Shown here: positions 51,086-60,444 of the stretch, one piece after another
How the letters are laid out: every line of letters starts with the position of its first letter
Position numbering within the stretch: the first letter of the stretch is position 1
Assembly: GCA_024234615.1 (NCBI GenBank)
Contig: JACKNY010000001.1
Location: 314,501 to 378,500 of the forward strand
Direction: 5' to 3'
DNA: 64,000 nt
Origin: Pseudomonadales bacterium
GTDB taxonomy: Bacteria; Pseudomonadota; Gammaproteobacteria; Pseudomonadales; IMCC2047
Translations under genes and position numbers: made by a program
The notes under the pieces: model-generated
Told to the model about the DNA's origin: nothing
What the model saw: only the letters and a program-made list of their open reading frames with translations
Databases searched by the model: none

Positions 51086-52666
51086 ATGTCATCTCAGCTA
51101 CAAATGGATCAGATAAAGACATCTCAAACGGAGCATCAGTACCTCAATTATTACGGCATAAAGGCAGATCCATTTGCCGCCGACATTCTATTGGTCACGC
51201 CAGAACTGGAAAAATTGCTGCGCCTGTTGTCTCACCTAGTCAACTATGGCGAGAAACTCATCGTGTTGACCGGAGAAAAAGGCGCTGGGAAAACAACCAT
51301 TTTAGAGGAGTTTCTGAGGCGGCAGAGTGGTAATGAAAGGCTTTGTCGAATATCTGCGCTAAAGTTGGATACCCCCAACCAGGTGCTTCGGGAAATAAGC
51401 AAAGCCTTCGAGTTGGCGGCTGATGAAACGCCCGATAAAGCACTAATATTGGTGAAACTCAGTGGTTTTTTCACTGATTTGGCGACTGATGCCGAGCGCT
51501 GCATGATTGTTATCGATGATGCCCATCTACTAAAGCGCAGCGTGCTCGAGCCTTTAGTCGAATTAGCCTTAAAACATTCAGCCAGTTTACAGGTTATTTT
51601 GTCTGGTGAGCCTTCTTTGTATGAAGGTCTAACTGCGCTGCCCTTGATACAAAATAATACACAGTTAATCTATCGTCACAGCCTAGAGGCTTTTACTTTT
51701 AAGGACTGCAAGCAGTATCTGCATGACCTCTTTAATCAATCAGGTCAGCAATCAAGCCTACCCTTTAGCGACGCAGAATTTTTAGAAATTTACCAGCAGT
51801 CCCAGGGGTTGCCAGGACAGATTAACCGGTGCACACAACAGATATTAGAGGATGGTGTGGAACGGCTGTTGCGCGGAGAAACCCGTTCTCATTGGAAGCG
51901 AGCGTCTGGAGTGATATTAGCTCTATCGGTCATGGTGGTAAGCACTGCGTTGTTTTGGCCAAAAAATAGAGCATCGGAGGAGGTTGTCACGCCAAGTGTA
52001 GATATAAGCCAACCTATAACAGTACGACGTGTTGAGCGGCAGTCTGCGGCAAAGGCAAGTGTTGGTGGGTTAAATTCAGACCTGGCTGAGATGGCTGGAG
52101 GCGTGGTGAGCGCTCCTATAACTAACCGCCTGGAGTTTGAATCCAGTCAGGAATTGATTGATTCACATACTCCTTTTTCATTAACAGAACAGCGAGCGAA
52201 AATAGACCAAGGCTCACTCATTAAAAATAAAAAGGAAATGACGCCAAGTAACCTATTGGATGACTCGGAGCACACTAAAACACTAACGCAGGTAGAGGAA
52301 AACTCAATACTAGATAGCACGCCATCCACTCTGGTATCGGGAGAGGGCGACCCCTCCTTTTCCCCTGATGAAGAGGCGATTTTGGCGATTGATCCCAATA
52401 ACTATACAGTTCAGCTTCTTGGCTTGCGTGAAGAACAGGGTATTCTTGCGATGTTAAAAGGGTTGCCTTCCGATGAAAAATATAGATATTTTAGAACTGA
52501 GTATCAGGATGGCCCTTGGTATGTATTGGTTTATGGGGATTTTTCTGATCGACAGCAAGCAGTAAATGCGGCCGCAGCATTACCCAAAAAGCTGCGACCG
52601 AAGTCCGCCTGGATCAGGCGAGTCAGCGGCATTCAAAAAGGCTTGGTGAAGCGTAACCAGGACTAA
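51086..52666 (+). CDS. damX: DamX-like AAA/SPOR cell-division protein
   Basis: 526 residues. An N-terminal ExeA-type ATPase domain has Walker A GEKGAGKTT (63-71) and Walker B MIVIDDAHLL, followed by one membrane helix near residues 272-291, a low-complexity periplasmic linker, and a C-terminal SPOR domain (NNYTVQLLGL...WYVLVYGDFSDRQQAV). This AAA+SPOR arrangement after aroB is the pseudomonad version of DamX. It probably acts at the septum. Confidence 0.9.
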   Translation: MSSQLQMDQIKTSQTEHQYLNYYGIKADPFAADILLVTPELEKLLRLLSHLVNYGEKLIVLTGEKGAGKTTILEEFLRRQSGNERLCRISALKLDTPNQVLREISKAFELAADETPDKALILVKLSGFFTDLATDAERCMIVIDDAHLLKRSVLEPLVELALKHSASLQVILSGEPSLYEGLTALPLIQNNTQLIYRHSLEAFTFKDCKQYLHDLFNQSGQQSSLPFSDAEFLEIYQQSQGLPGQINRCTQQILEDGVERLLRGETRSHWKRASGVILALSVMVVSTALFWPKNRASEEVVTPSVDISQPITVRRVERQSAAKASVGGLNSDLAEMAGGVVSAPITNRLEFESSQELIDSHTPFSLTEQRAKIDQGSLIKNKKEMTPSNLLDDSEHTKTLTQVEENSILDSTPSTLVSGEGDPSFSPDEEAILAIDPNNYTVQLLGLREEQGILAMLKGLPSDEKYRYFRTEYQDGPWYVLVYGDFSDRQQAVNAAAALPKKLRPKSAWIRRVSGIQKGLVKRNQD

Positions 52667-52824
52667 ATGTGATGCAAAATAGACGCTAAACAGATGTAAA
52701 GTAATTTTCGCCTTCGTAAGTGGTACATCCTCAATATACTCCAAGAAGAATTTGCAGTATATTGGCGCACTTCCATCAATAGCGAAATAGCCCGAATAAA
52801 CCTGAACCTAAAAAGCAGTACATT

Positions 52825-53889
52825 ATGTCCGAAATAAAGAATGATCGATTCCTGCGCGCCCTTTCCTTGCAACCGGTTGACCGCACACCTGTTTGGATGA
52901 TGCGGCAGGCGGGGCGATATTTGCCTGAATATAAAGCCACTCGCGAACGTGCGGGTAATTTTATGGATCTGTGCCGCAACGCCGATTTAGCTTGCGAAGT
53001 GACATTGCAGCCACTAGAACGTTTTGAGCTGGATGCAGCCATTTTATTTTCCGATATTCTCACCATACCGGACGCGATGGGTTTAGGTTTATATTTTGAA
53101 ACTGGCGAGGGTCCGAAGTTTAAAAAAGTGATTCGTCAGGCCTCCGATGTTGATAACTTGCGAGTTACGGACGGCGATACCGATCTGGATTATGTGATGA
53201 ACGCGGTGCGGACAATCCGACGTGAACTCAATGGCCGGGTTCCCTTGATCGGTTTTTCCGGTAGCCCCTGGACCCTGGCGACCTATATGGTTGAGGGTGG
53301 CTCAACACGTGAGTTTCGCTATGTAAAAGAGTTTATGGTCAGGCAACCTGAAGCCATGCACCGGATGCTGGATGTACTCGCACAATCGGTTATTTCCTAC
53401 CTGAATGCACAAATTCGAGCGGGTGCGCAAGCAGTGCAAATATTTGATACCTGGGGTGGGGTATTAAGCGGCCCATGTTATGAGGAGTTTTCCCTCAATT
53501 ACATGAAGCAGATTGTGCAGGGGTTAATCAGGGAGAATGAAGGACGTAAGGTGCCAGTGATTTTGTTCACCAAAGGTGGTGGTCAGTGGTTAGAGCAAAT
53601 GGCGATGACTGGGGCAGATTGTTTAGGTTTGGATTGGACCACAGATATCGGTCAGGCACGTCAGCGTGTCGGCGGTCAGGCTGCCTTACAAGGCAATATG
53701 GACCCCTTCATGTTATTTGCCGAACCGGTGCGAATTCGTCAGGAAGTTGCCTCAATACTCAAGAGTTATGGGTCTGGTAACGGTCATGTCTTTAACTTGG
53801 GGCATGGTATTTCCCAGTTTGCTAACCCAGATCATGCTAAGGTTTTTATCGACGCCGTGCATGAACTTAGTGAGCCTTACCATACTTAG
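52825..53889 (+). CDS. hemE: Uroporphyrinogen decarboxylase
   Basis: 354 residues with signature motifs PVWMMRQAGRYLPEY (N-terminus), GFSGSPWTLATYMVEG and the C-terminal NLGHGI. Converts uroporphyrinogen III to coproporphyrinogen III in haem synthesis. Standalone promoter region upstream; radA follows after 23 bases. Confidence 0.98.
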   Translation: MSEIKNDRFLRALSLQPVDRTPVWMMRQAGRYLPEYKATRERAGNFMDLCRNADLACEVTLQPLERFELDAAILFSDILTIPDAMGLGLYFETGEGPKFKKVIRQASDVDNLRVTDGDTDLDYVMNAVRTIRRELNGRVPLIGFSGSPWTLATYMVEGGSTREFRYVKEFMVRQPEAMHRMLDVLAQSVISYLNAQIRAGAQAVQIFDTWGGVLSGPCYEEFSLNYMKQIVQGLIRENEGRKVPVILFTKGGGQWLEQMAMTGADCLGLDWTTDIGQARQRVGGQAALQGNMDPFMLFAEPVRIRQEVASILKSYGSGNGHVFNLGHGISQFANPDHAKVFIDAVHELSEPYHT

Positions 53890-53912
53890 GAATAGCTTAA
53901 CGCGCGAATACA

Positions 53913-55277
53913 ATGGCCAAAGCAAAAACTAAAACCGCCTATGTTTGTGCGGACTGTGGCTCCGAATATTCGAAATGGCAAGGTCAATGTGTAGACTGTA
54001 GTGGCTGGAATACAATTACTGAATTTAGGCTTCCCGCATCCACCACCGCTCAGGTACAGTTTGAGGGTTACGGCGGCAAACGTTCATCAGTACAGAAGCT
54101 CGATGAAATTAATTTAGCAGACCTGCCGCGCATTACTACCGATATCGAAGAGTTTGATCGCGTTTTGGGCGGTGGCATCGTACCGGGTTCCGTGGTATTG
54201 ATTGGTGGCCATCCCGGCGCGGGGAAAAGCACATTGCTATTACAAACCCTGTGTCATTTGGCCACCAAGCTCGACGCACTTTATGTTACCGGTGAAGAGT
54301 CCCTGCAACAGGTAGCACTTAGAGCTAAGCGATTACAGTTGCCCACCGATCAACTTAAGCTCCTTTCCGAAACCAGTGTTGAGAGTATCTGTTCGGCCGC
54401 TCAGCAGCATAAGCCCAAATTACTCGTTATCGACAGTATTCAAGTTATGCATTTAGCGGATATAAGTTCAGCGCCGGGCAGTGTTTCTCAGGTACGCGAA
54501 AGCGCTGCCTATTTGACCCGGTTTGCGAAACAAACAGATACCGCAGTATTGATGGTAGGACATGTGACTAAGGACGGCAGCTTGGCTGGTCCGAAGGTGT
54601 TAGAGCATATGATTGATTGCTCGATTATGTTGGAAGGCACCAGTGATAGTCGTTTTCGGACCTTGCGCGGCATTAAAAATCGGTTTGGCGCGGTCAATGA
54701 GCTCGGTGTGTTTGCGATGATGGAAGCGGGCTTGCGGGAAGTAAAAAACCCCAGTGCGATATTTCTGTCACGAGCGGAGGAGCTCGCAGCAGGTAGCCTG
54801 GTCATGGTGGTTTGGGAAGGTACACGGCCATTGTTAGTGGAGATTCAGGCGCTAGTGGATCAAAGTCAATTTGGCCACCCTAAACGCGTTACCCTTGGTT
54901 TGGACCAGAACCGTCTATCTATGTTGCTCGCAGTTTTGCACCGGCATGCAGGGCTGCATATGGGAGACCAGGACGTTTTCGTGAATGTTGTTGGTGGCGT
55001 TAAGGTATTGGAAACCAGCGCAGATCTAGCGTTATTGTTAGCGGTGGTTTCTAGCTTTAAAGATAGGCCTTTACCGCGTGACCTGATTGCTTTTGGTGAA
55101 GTCGGTTTATCCGGTGAGATTCGGCCAGTGCCCAGCGGACAGGAACGCCTACAGGAAGCGGTGAAACATGGTTTCAAACGCGCCATTGTGCCGAAGGCGA
55201 ATGTACCAAAGAATGGCGTTAAAGGTATGGAAATAGTCGGCATTGCAAAGCTCAGCGAAGCGTTGGCTGTGCTATAA
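53913..55277 (+). CDS. radA: DNA repair protein RadA
   Basis: 454 residues. An N-terminal zinc finger has C12, C15, C26 and C29; the RecA-like core has Walker A GHPGAGKST and the RadA-specific KNRFG motif, and the C-terminus is a Lon-protease-like domain. Branch-migration helicase in recombination. Its stop lies within the left arm of a hairpin. Confidence 0.97.
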   Translation: MAKAKTKTAYVCADCGSEYSKWQGQCVDCSGWNTITEFRLPASTTAQVQFEGYGGKRSSVQKLDEINLADLPRITTDIEEFDRVLGGGIVPGSVVLIGGHPGAGKSTLLLQTLCHLATKLDALYVTGEESLQQVALRAKRLQLPTDQLKLLSETSVESICSAAQQHKPKLLVIDSIQVMHLADISSAPGSVSQVRESAAYLTRFAKQTDTAVLMVGHVTKDGSLAGPKVLEHMIDCSIMLEGTSDSRFRTLRGIKNRFGAVNELGVFAMMEAGLREVKNPSAIFLSRAEELAAGSLVMVVWEGTRPLLVEIQALVDQSQFGHPKRVTLGLDQNRLSMLLAVLHRHAGLHMGDQDVFVNVVGGVKVLETSADLALLLAVVSSFKDRPLPRDLIAFGEVGLSGEIRPVPSGQERLQEAVKHGFKRAIVPKANVPKNGVKGMEIVGIAKLSEALAVL

Positions 55278-55309
55278 CCCAATTATCGACTATTGCAGAT
55301 AATTGGGTT
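55276..55309. terminator. Hairpin between convergent radA and ettA
   Basis: AACCCAATTATC (55276-55287) and GATAATTGGGTT (55298-55309) form a perfect 12-bp stem with a 10-base loop, overlapping the radA stop. It can fold in both transcripts. Confidence 0.75.
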
Positions 55310-55323
55310 GGCGGCTAAGTAGC

Positions 55324-56982
55324 TTAGGCTAAACGCTTATAGCGCATTCTTTTGGGTTGATCGTCGCCACCGGTTCTTTGCTTATGATCCGTTTCGTATT
55401 CGCTGTAGTTACCTTCGAAGAACACTACCTGACTGTTGCCCTCAAAAGCTAAAATGTGGGTAGCGATACGATCCAAGAACCAACGGTCGTGGGAAATCAC
55501 AATGGCGCAGCCCGGAAAGGCTAGTAAAGCTTCCTCCAGTGCGCGTAGGGTCTCTACATCGAGATCATTGGTGGGTTCGTCGAGCAGCAGCACATTAGCA
55601 CCTTGCTTTAATAGTTTTGCCAAATGTAGACGATTGCGCTCTCCACCGGATAAATCCTTAACGAATTTTTGTTGATCCCCGCCTTTAAAATTAAAGCGGC
55701 CAGCATAGGCGCGTGAAGGGATTTGGTAATTACCAATCTGTATTATGTCCTGACCATTGGACAGTTCTTCCCAGACGGTCTTGCTACCATCCAGATCGCG
55801 CATTTGGTCGACGTAGGCAAGCTTCACTGTGTCACCCAAAATGATTTTTCCAGAATCCGGTTGTTCCGCGCCGGCAATCATTTTAAACAGTGTTGATTTA
55901 CCGGCACCATTACCGCCTATCACGCCGACAATACTTCCCGGCGGCACTTTAAAACTCAGGTTATCCAGTAATAGCTGCTCGCCGAAGGCTTTGGTGACAT
56001 TTTCCAGTTCAATCACTTTATCGCCTAAGCGTGGGCCAGGTGGAATATAGATCTCCTGGGTTTCGCTGCGCTTTTGAAAATCCTGCGAGTTTAAATCATC
56101 AAAGCGTGCCAGACGGGCTTTGCTCTTAGCTTGACGTCCTTTCGGATTAGCTCGCACCCATTCCAATTCAGCTTTAATGGTTTTTTGGTGCGCAGCCTCC
56201 TGTTTTTCCTCACTTTCTAGGCGCTTCTCTTTTTGTTCCAGCCAGCTAGAGTAGTTGCCCTCGTAAGGAATACCGCGGCCACGGTCTAGTTCTAAAATCC
56301 AACCGGCGGCATTATCGAGGAAATAACGATCGTGGGTGATAGCTACCACGGTACCGGGAAATTCATGCAGGAAACGCTCGAGCCAACCGACACTTTCTGC
56401 GTCGAGGTGGTTGGTGGGCTCATCTAACAGCAACATGTCTGGGTTAGACAGCAGTAAGCGACAGAGAGCCACACGGCGCCTTTCTCCGCCGGATAGTTTG
56501 GTTACATCAGCATCCCAGGGCGGTAAACGTAACGCATCGGCGGCGACCTCCATCTTGTGCTCCAGGTTATGAGCATCGTTGGCTTGAATGATGTCTTCCA
56601 GCCGCGCTTGCTCTTTAGCAAGCTGATCGAAATCGGCATCGGGTTCGGCATAGGCAGCATAGACCTTGTCCAAGTCGGCAAGCGCGCTGAAGGCTTCACC
56701 CAGACCGTCTTCAACATTGCCGCGCACGTCTTTGGTCGGATCCAGCTGCGGTTCCTGAGGTAAGTATCCGACCTTTAATTCCGGTGAGAGTCTTGCTTCG
56801 CCATCAAACTCTTTATCCACGCCAGCCATAATCTTTAGCAGGCTGGACTTTCCCGATCCATTAAGCCCGAGCACACCAATTTTTGCACCTGGGAAAAAGG
56901 ACAGTGAGATATTTTTTAAAATTTCGCGTTTGGGTGGAACAATCTTGGAAACCCGGTTTAATGTGTATGCATATTGCGCCAT
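55324..56982 (-). CDS. ettA: Energy-dependent translational throttle protein EttA
   Basis: 552-residue ABC-F protein with two ATPase domains (GLNGSGKSSLL and GGNGAGKSTLF; LSGGERRRVALCRLLL and LSGGERNRLHLAKLLK), the arm insertion, and a short C-terminus without the Uup DNA-binding tail. Matches EttA in length. It binds the ribosomal E site and gates the first elongation cycle by ATP/ADP ratio. Confidence 0.96.
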   Translation of the reverse strand: MAQYAYTLNRVSKIVPPKREILKNISLSFFPGAKIGVLGLNGSGKSSLLKIMAGVDKEFDGEARLSPELKVGYLPQEPQLDPTKDVRGNVEDGLGEAFSALADLDKVYAAYAEPDADFDQLAKEQARLEDIIQANDAHNLEHKMEVAADALRLPPWDADVTKLSGGERRRVALCRLLLSNPDMLLLDEPTNHLDAESVGWLERFLHEFPGTVVAITHDRYFLDNAAGWILELDRGRGIPYEGNYSSWLEQKEKRLESEEKQEAAHQKTIKAELEWVRANPKGRQAKSKARLARFDDLNSQDFQKRSETQEIYIPPGPRLGDKVIELENVTKAFGEQLLLDNLSFKVPPGSIVGVIGGNGAGKSTLFKMIAGAEQPDSGKIILGDTVKLAYVDQMRDLDGSKTVWEELSNGQDIIQIGNYQIPSRAYAGRFNFKGGDQQKFVKDLSGGERNRLHLAKLLKQGANVLLLDEPTNDLDVETLRALEEALLAFPGCAIVISHDRWFLDRIATHILAFEGNSQVVFFEGNYSEYETDHKQRTGGDDQPKRMRYKRLA

Positions 56983-57095
56983 ACGAATTGATATCCTGCT
57001 GGTGATAAAGAACGCTAGGTTAATGCAAAAGTTGATTTAACTCAATCTGATCGAGGTTCTGGGAAATCTAATCACTTATCGTCGCAAGTGCTGGT

Positions 57096-57123
57096 TTGTC
57101 GCGGGTTTGAGTCCTGTTACAAT
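57096..57123 (+). promoter_or_regulatory. Putative promoter of the nrdR-rib operon
   Basis: TTGTCG (57096-57101) and TACAAT (57118-57123) have a 16-base spacer and lie 30 bases before the nrdR start. Confidence 0.5.
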
Positions 57124-57153
57124 AAAGTCCTTTTGTGATTATGGAACATACCT

Positions 57154-57609
57154 ATGCATTGCCCCTTTTGTCGTGCCGATGACACCAAGGTGATCGATTC
57201 GCGTTTAGTGGCGGAAGGTGAGCAGGTTCGTCGGCGTCGTGAATGTACGCAGTGCGGCGAGCGTTTTACCACCTTCGAAACAGCAGAGCTGTGGATGCCT
57301 CGTCTAGTGAAGCGAGATGGTAGTCGCGTTCCCTTTGACGAAGAAAAGCTGCGTAATGGTATGCAGCGTGCCCTCGAAAAACGCCCGGTGAGCGTTGAAC
57401 AAATCGAAACTGCGATCAGCCAGATGAAGCATAAGCTGAGGGCGCTGGGCGAAAGAGAGGTCGAATCCCTGATGGTGGGGGAAATGGTAATGGAGCAGCT
57501 CAAGGAATTGGATGAAGTTGCCTATATCCGCTTTGCCTCTGTGTACCGACACTTTCAGGATTTGGATCAGTTTCGTGAAGAAATTGAACGGCTGGCGAAA
57601 AGTGAATAG
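57154..57609 (+). CDS. nrdR: Transcriptional repressor NrdR
   Basis: 151 residues. The zinc ribbon has C3, C6, C31 and C34, followed by an ATP-cone domain (LVKRDGSRVPFDEEKLRNGMQRALEKRPV). Represses ribonucleotide reductase genes. First gene of the operon; ribD starts 3 bases after its stop. Confidence 0.97.
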   Translation: MHCPFCRADDTKVIDSRLVAEGEQVRRRRECTQCGERFTTFETAELWMPRLVKRDGSRVPFDEEKLRNGMQRALEKRPVSVEQIETAISQMKHKLRALGEREVESLMVGEMVMEQLKELDEVAYIRFASVYRHFQDLDQFREEIERLAKSE

Positions 57610-57612
57610 TTG

Positions 57613-58737
57613 ATGAGCACTGAAGTTAATCACGAACGCTTTATGGCGCGGGCATTGCAATTGGCCAAACGCGGTTTGTATACCACGGACCCTAATCCTC
57701 GGGTTGGTTGTGTGGTGGTAAAAGATGGCCAAATAGTGGCAGAAGGGTGGCACCAAACAGCTGGCGCCGGGCATGCGGAAGTTGAGGCGCTGAAAGCGGC
57801 AGGTGAAAGCGCAAAGGGTGCGACTGTCTACGTTACTTTAGAACCCTGTAGCCATACCGGAAAAACGCCACCCTGCGCAGATCAGTTGATAAGGGCTGGT
57901 ATTGTTGAGGTGGTTTGTGCCATGCAAGATCCCAACCCGCTGGTGTCCGGGCGCGGTTTTGAGCGGCTGCGACAGGCCGGGATACCGGTGGTTAATGCAG
58001 TGCTGGAACAGCAAGCACGAGAACTAAACCCGGGTTTTATCAAACGTATGGAACTAGGGTTACCATTAGTACGTTGTAAGTTGGCGATGAGCTTGGATGG
58101 GCGCACCGCCATGGCCAGCGGCGAAAGTCAGTGGATTACCGGACCCGCGGCGCGTTCAGATGTGCAACGCTTAAGAGCGCGTAGTTCGGCTATTATTACA
58201 GGTGTTGGCACGGCTGTCTTGGATAACCCATCGCTTAACTTACGTAGTGACGAGTTAGGTTTGGAAAATGCCTTAGAGGTGGTTCAGCGTCAGCCATTGC
58301 GAGTGCTGTTAGATTCACGCTTTCGAATTCCGGCAACGGCTAAACTACTAGATCAAACGCAAGATGTTCTTGTGATCGGTGCAGAGCACAATGCATCAGG
58401 TGGCTTGCTGGCCGAACAGGGTATTGAAACCTTAGTGCTAGCCAATGAACAGGGTCAGGTCGATCTTAAAGCGGTATTAAAAGAGCTGGCGCAGCGTGAA
58501 TGTAATGAAGTGTTGTTGGAGGCTGGGGCGACGCTGAGTGGGGCCTTTTTACAGCTGGGTTTGGTCGACGAGCTGGTACTTTATGTGGCGCCAAAATTGT
58601 TGGGTGGTGATGCGCGCAGCTTGTTTAATTTGCCGGGTTTACAGAGTATGTCTGATCAAATCAAAATAGAGATTAAAGACGTGCGTAATGTTGGAGAGGA
58701 TTTAAGAATTAATGCTATAGTGGCCGCGACTAGTTAG
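57613..58737 (+). CDS. ribD: Riboflavin biosynthesis deaminase/reductase RibD
   Basis: 374 residues. The N-terminal deaminase has the zinc motif HAEVEAL and PCSHTGKTPPC, and the C-terminal reductase has MSLDGRTAMASGESQWITG. ATG at 57613 chosen over a TTG one codon earlier. Carries out the second and third steps of riboflavin synthesis. Confidence 0.97.
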   Translation: MSTEVNHERFMARALQLAKRGLYTTDPNPRVGCVVVKDGQIVAEGWHQTAGAGHAEVEALKAAGESAKGATVYVTLEPCSHTGKTPPCADQLIRAGIVEVVCAMQDPNPLVSGRGFERLRQAGIPVVNAVLEQQARELNPGFIKRMELGLPLVRCKLAMSLDGRTAMASGESQWITGPAARSDVQRLRARSSAIITGVGTAVLDNPSLNLRSDELGLENALEVVQRQPLRVLLDSRFRIPATAKLLDQTQDVLVIGAEHNASGGLLAEQGIETLVLANEQGQVDLKAVLKELAQRECNEVLLEAGATLSGAFLQLGLVDELVLYVAPKLLGGDARSLFNLPGLQSMSDQIKIEIKDVRNVGEDLRINAIVAATS

Positions 58738-58774
58738 TAGCCCAAGATAGCCACAGACAAGGGTGAAAAGATAA

Positions 58775-59434
58775 ATGTTCACAGGAATTATTCAGGCTGT
58801 CGGTAAGATCGCAGCGATGGAGCAGCGCGGCGGTGATGTCCGTCTTTATGTCAAAACAGGTGTGCTTGATCTCGGTGATGTAGCGTTGGGTGATAGTATT
58901 GCTACCAACGGCGTCTGCCTAACCGTGATAGAGCTACCCGGAGACGGTTTTTGGGCGGATGTATCAAGGGAATCGATTGAACGTACCAGTTTTCGGTTCG
59001 CAAAAACCGGGGTGGCAGTTAATCTGGAGAAATCCTTAACACCGGAAACCCGCATGGGCGGCCACTTAGTGACTGGACATGTGGATGGTATTGGCGAAGT
59101 GGTGAATCGTCATGATGATGCACGTTCAGTAAAATTTACTATTCGGGCACCCTCGCAGTTAGCTAAATATATCGCCGAGAAAGGCTCGATTTGTATTGAT
59201 GGCACGAGTTTGACGGTCAACGCCGTTTCTGGGGCGAACTTTGATATTAATATTATCCCGCATACCGTAAAAGAGACGGTGATTGGTGGTTATCAGGTTG
59301 GTACTCAGGTGAATTTAGAGGTCGATCTGATTGCACGCTATTTGGAGCGTTTGTTGTTGGGGGAGAGAGCCGCCGACCCGAACGCTGGAACTGGATTGGA
59401 TTTGGCGAAATTACGCGACAATGGGTTTGCTTAA
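58775..59434 (+). CDS. ribE: Riboflavin synthase, alpha chain
   Basis: 219 residues with two lumazine-binding repeats, each with a MFTGII- or TGHVDG-type motif; N-terminus MFTGIIQAVGKI. Makes riboflavin from two lumazine molecules. In Pseudomonas a ribBA gene usually follows; here ribH comes next instead. Confidence 0.97.
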   Translation: MFTGIIQAVGKIAAMEQRGGDVRLYVKTGVLDLGDVALGDSIATNGVCLTVIELPGDGFWADVSRESIERTSFRFAKTGVAVNLEKSLTPETRMGGHLVTGHVDGIGEVVNRHDDARSVKFTIRAPSQLAKYIAEKGSICIDGTSLTVNAVSGANFDINIIPHTVKETVIGGYQVGTQVNLEVDLIARYLERLLLGERAADPNAGTGLDLAKLRDNGFA

Positions 59435-59482
59435 TTAGCTGTCGATTTAAAAATTTAGATATTCATAAAGATAGGAAAAACA

Positions 59483-59953
59483 ATGATGAAAACAATAGAG
59501 GGCGATTTTTCAGCGACCACTGCACGGTTTGCATTGATAGTGGGGCGCTTTAACAGCTTTGTCGTGGAGAGTTTACTTTCCGGCGCAGTCGACACGCTAA
59601 AACGCCACGGTGTTGCAGAGAGCAATCTCACGGTAATTCGGGTGCCGGGTGCATTTGAAATCCCGCTCGCGGCGCAGCATGCAGCAACCAGTGGCAATTA
59701 TGATGCAGTGGTGGCTTTGGGTGCGGTGATTCGTGGAGGCACTCCTCATTTTGAATACGTAGCGGGTGAATGTACGAAAGGGCTTGGCCAAATCTCTTTA
59801 GCCACCGGGTTGCCTGTTGCATTTGGGATTTTAACCGTTGACAGTATTGAGCAAGCGATTGAGCGCTCCGGCACCAAGGCTGGCAATAAAGGTGAGGAAG
59901 CTGCGCTGACAGCGTTGGAAATGGTCAGCCTATTACGCAATATGAAAGCCTGA
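59483..59953 (+). CDS. ribH: 6,7-dimethyl-8-ribityllumazine synthase
   Basis: 156 residues with the substrate-site motifs GRFNSFVVESLLSGA, VPGAFEIPLA, GAVIRGGTPHFEYV. Supplies lumazine to RibE. Its stop overlaps the nusB start (TGATG). Confidence 0.97.
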   Translation: MMKTIEGDFSATTARFALIVGRFNSFVVESLLSGAVDTLKRHGVAESNLTVIRVPGAFEIPLAAQHAATSGNYDAVVALGAVIRGGTPHFEYVAGECTKGLGQISLATGLPVAFGILTVDSIEQAIERSGTKAGNKGEEAALTALEMVSLLRNMKA

Positions 59954-60420
59954 TGCTGGCCTTTGTGGAATCTAAAAATTCAGCACCTAAAGGTAAAAAA
60001 ATGAGTCCCACCGCACGGCGGTTGGCGCGGCGATTGGCGTTGCAGGCATTGTACCAGTGGCAAATGGCAGGGGCTTCGTTGGCAACCGTCGAAGCAGAGT
60101 TTCGCGAAGATAACGACATGAAGGTGGTTGATCAGGAGTATTTCTGTGAACTTTTGCATCGTATCCCGGCTCAGCTTAGCCAGCTTGATGATTTGATTAC
60201 GCCGCATCTGGATCGTACGCTAAAAGAATTGACGCCGATTGAACTCACCATCTTACGCATGGGCGCCTATGAATTGGCTAAACGCAAGGATGTTCCTTAC
60301 AAAGTCGTCATCAATGAAGGCGTGAATTTGACGAAGGCTTTTGGCGCTACCGATGGCCATAAATATGTGAACGGTATACTCGACAAGTTAGCACGCGAGC
60401 TTCGCAGCAACGAAATTTAA
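59953..60420 (+). CDS. nusB: Transcription antitermination factor NusB
   Basis: 155 residues with RRLALQALYQWQ and ELAKRKDVPYKVVINEGVNLTKAFG. rRNA antitermination factor; a short N-terminal extension (16 residues before MSPTARRLARR) is present if the overlapping ATG is used. Confidence 0.96.
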   Translation: MLAFVESKNSAPKGKKMSPTARRLARRLALQALYQWQMAGASLATVEAEFREDNDMKVVDQEYFCELLHRIPAQLSQLDDLITPHLDRTLKELTPIELTILRMGAYELAKRKDVPYKVVINEGVNLTKAFGATDGHKYVNGILDKLARELRSNEI

Positions 60421-60444
60421 ACAGACTAATCTTCAAAAGTCGTT

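Noticed and set aside
57304..57774. 156-codon open frame on the minus strand
   Set aside because: Antisense to nrdR and ribD, both clear genes; the translation has no recognisable family.
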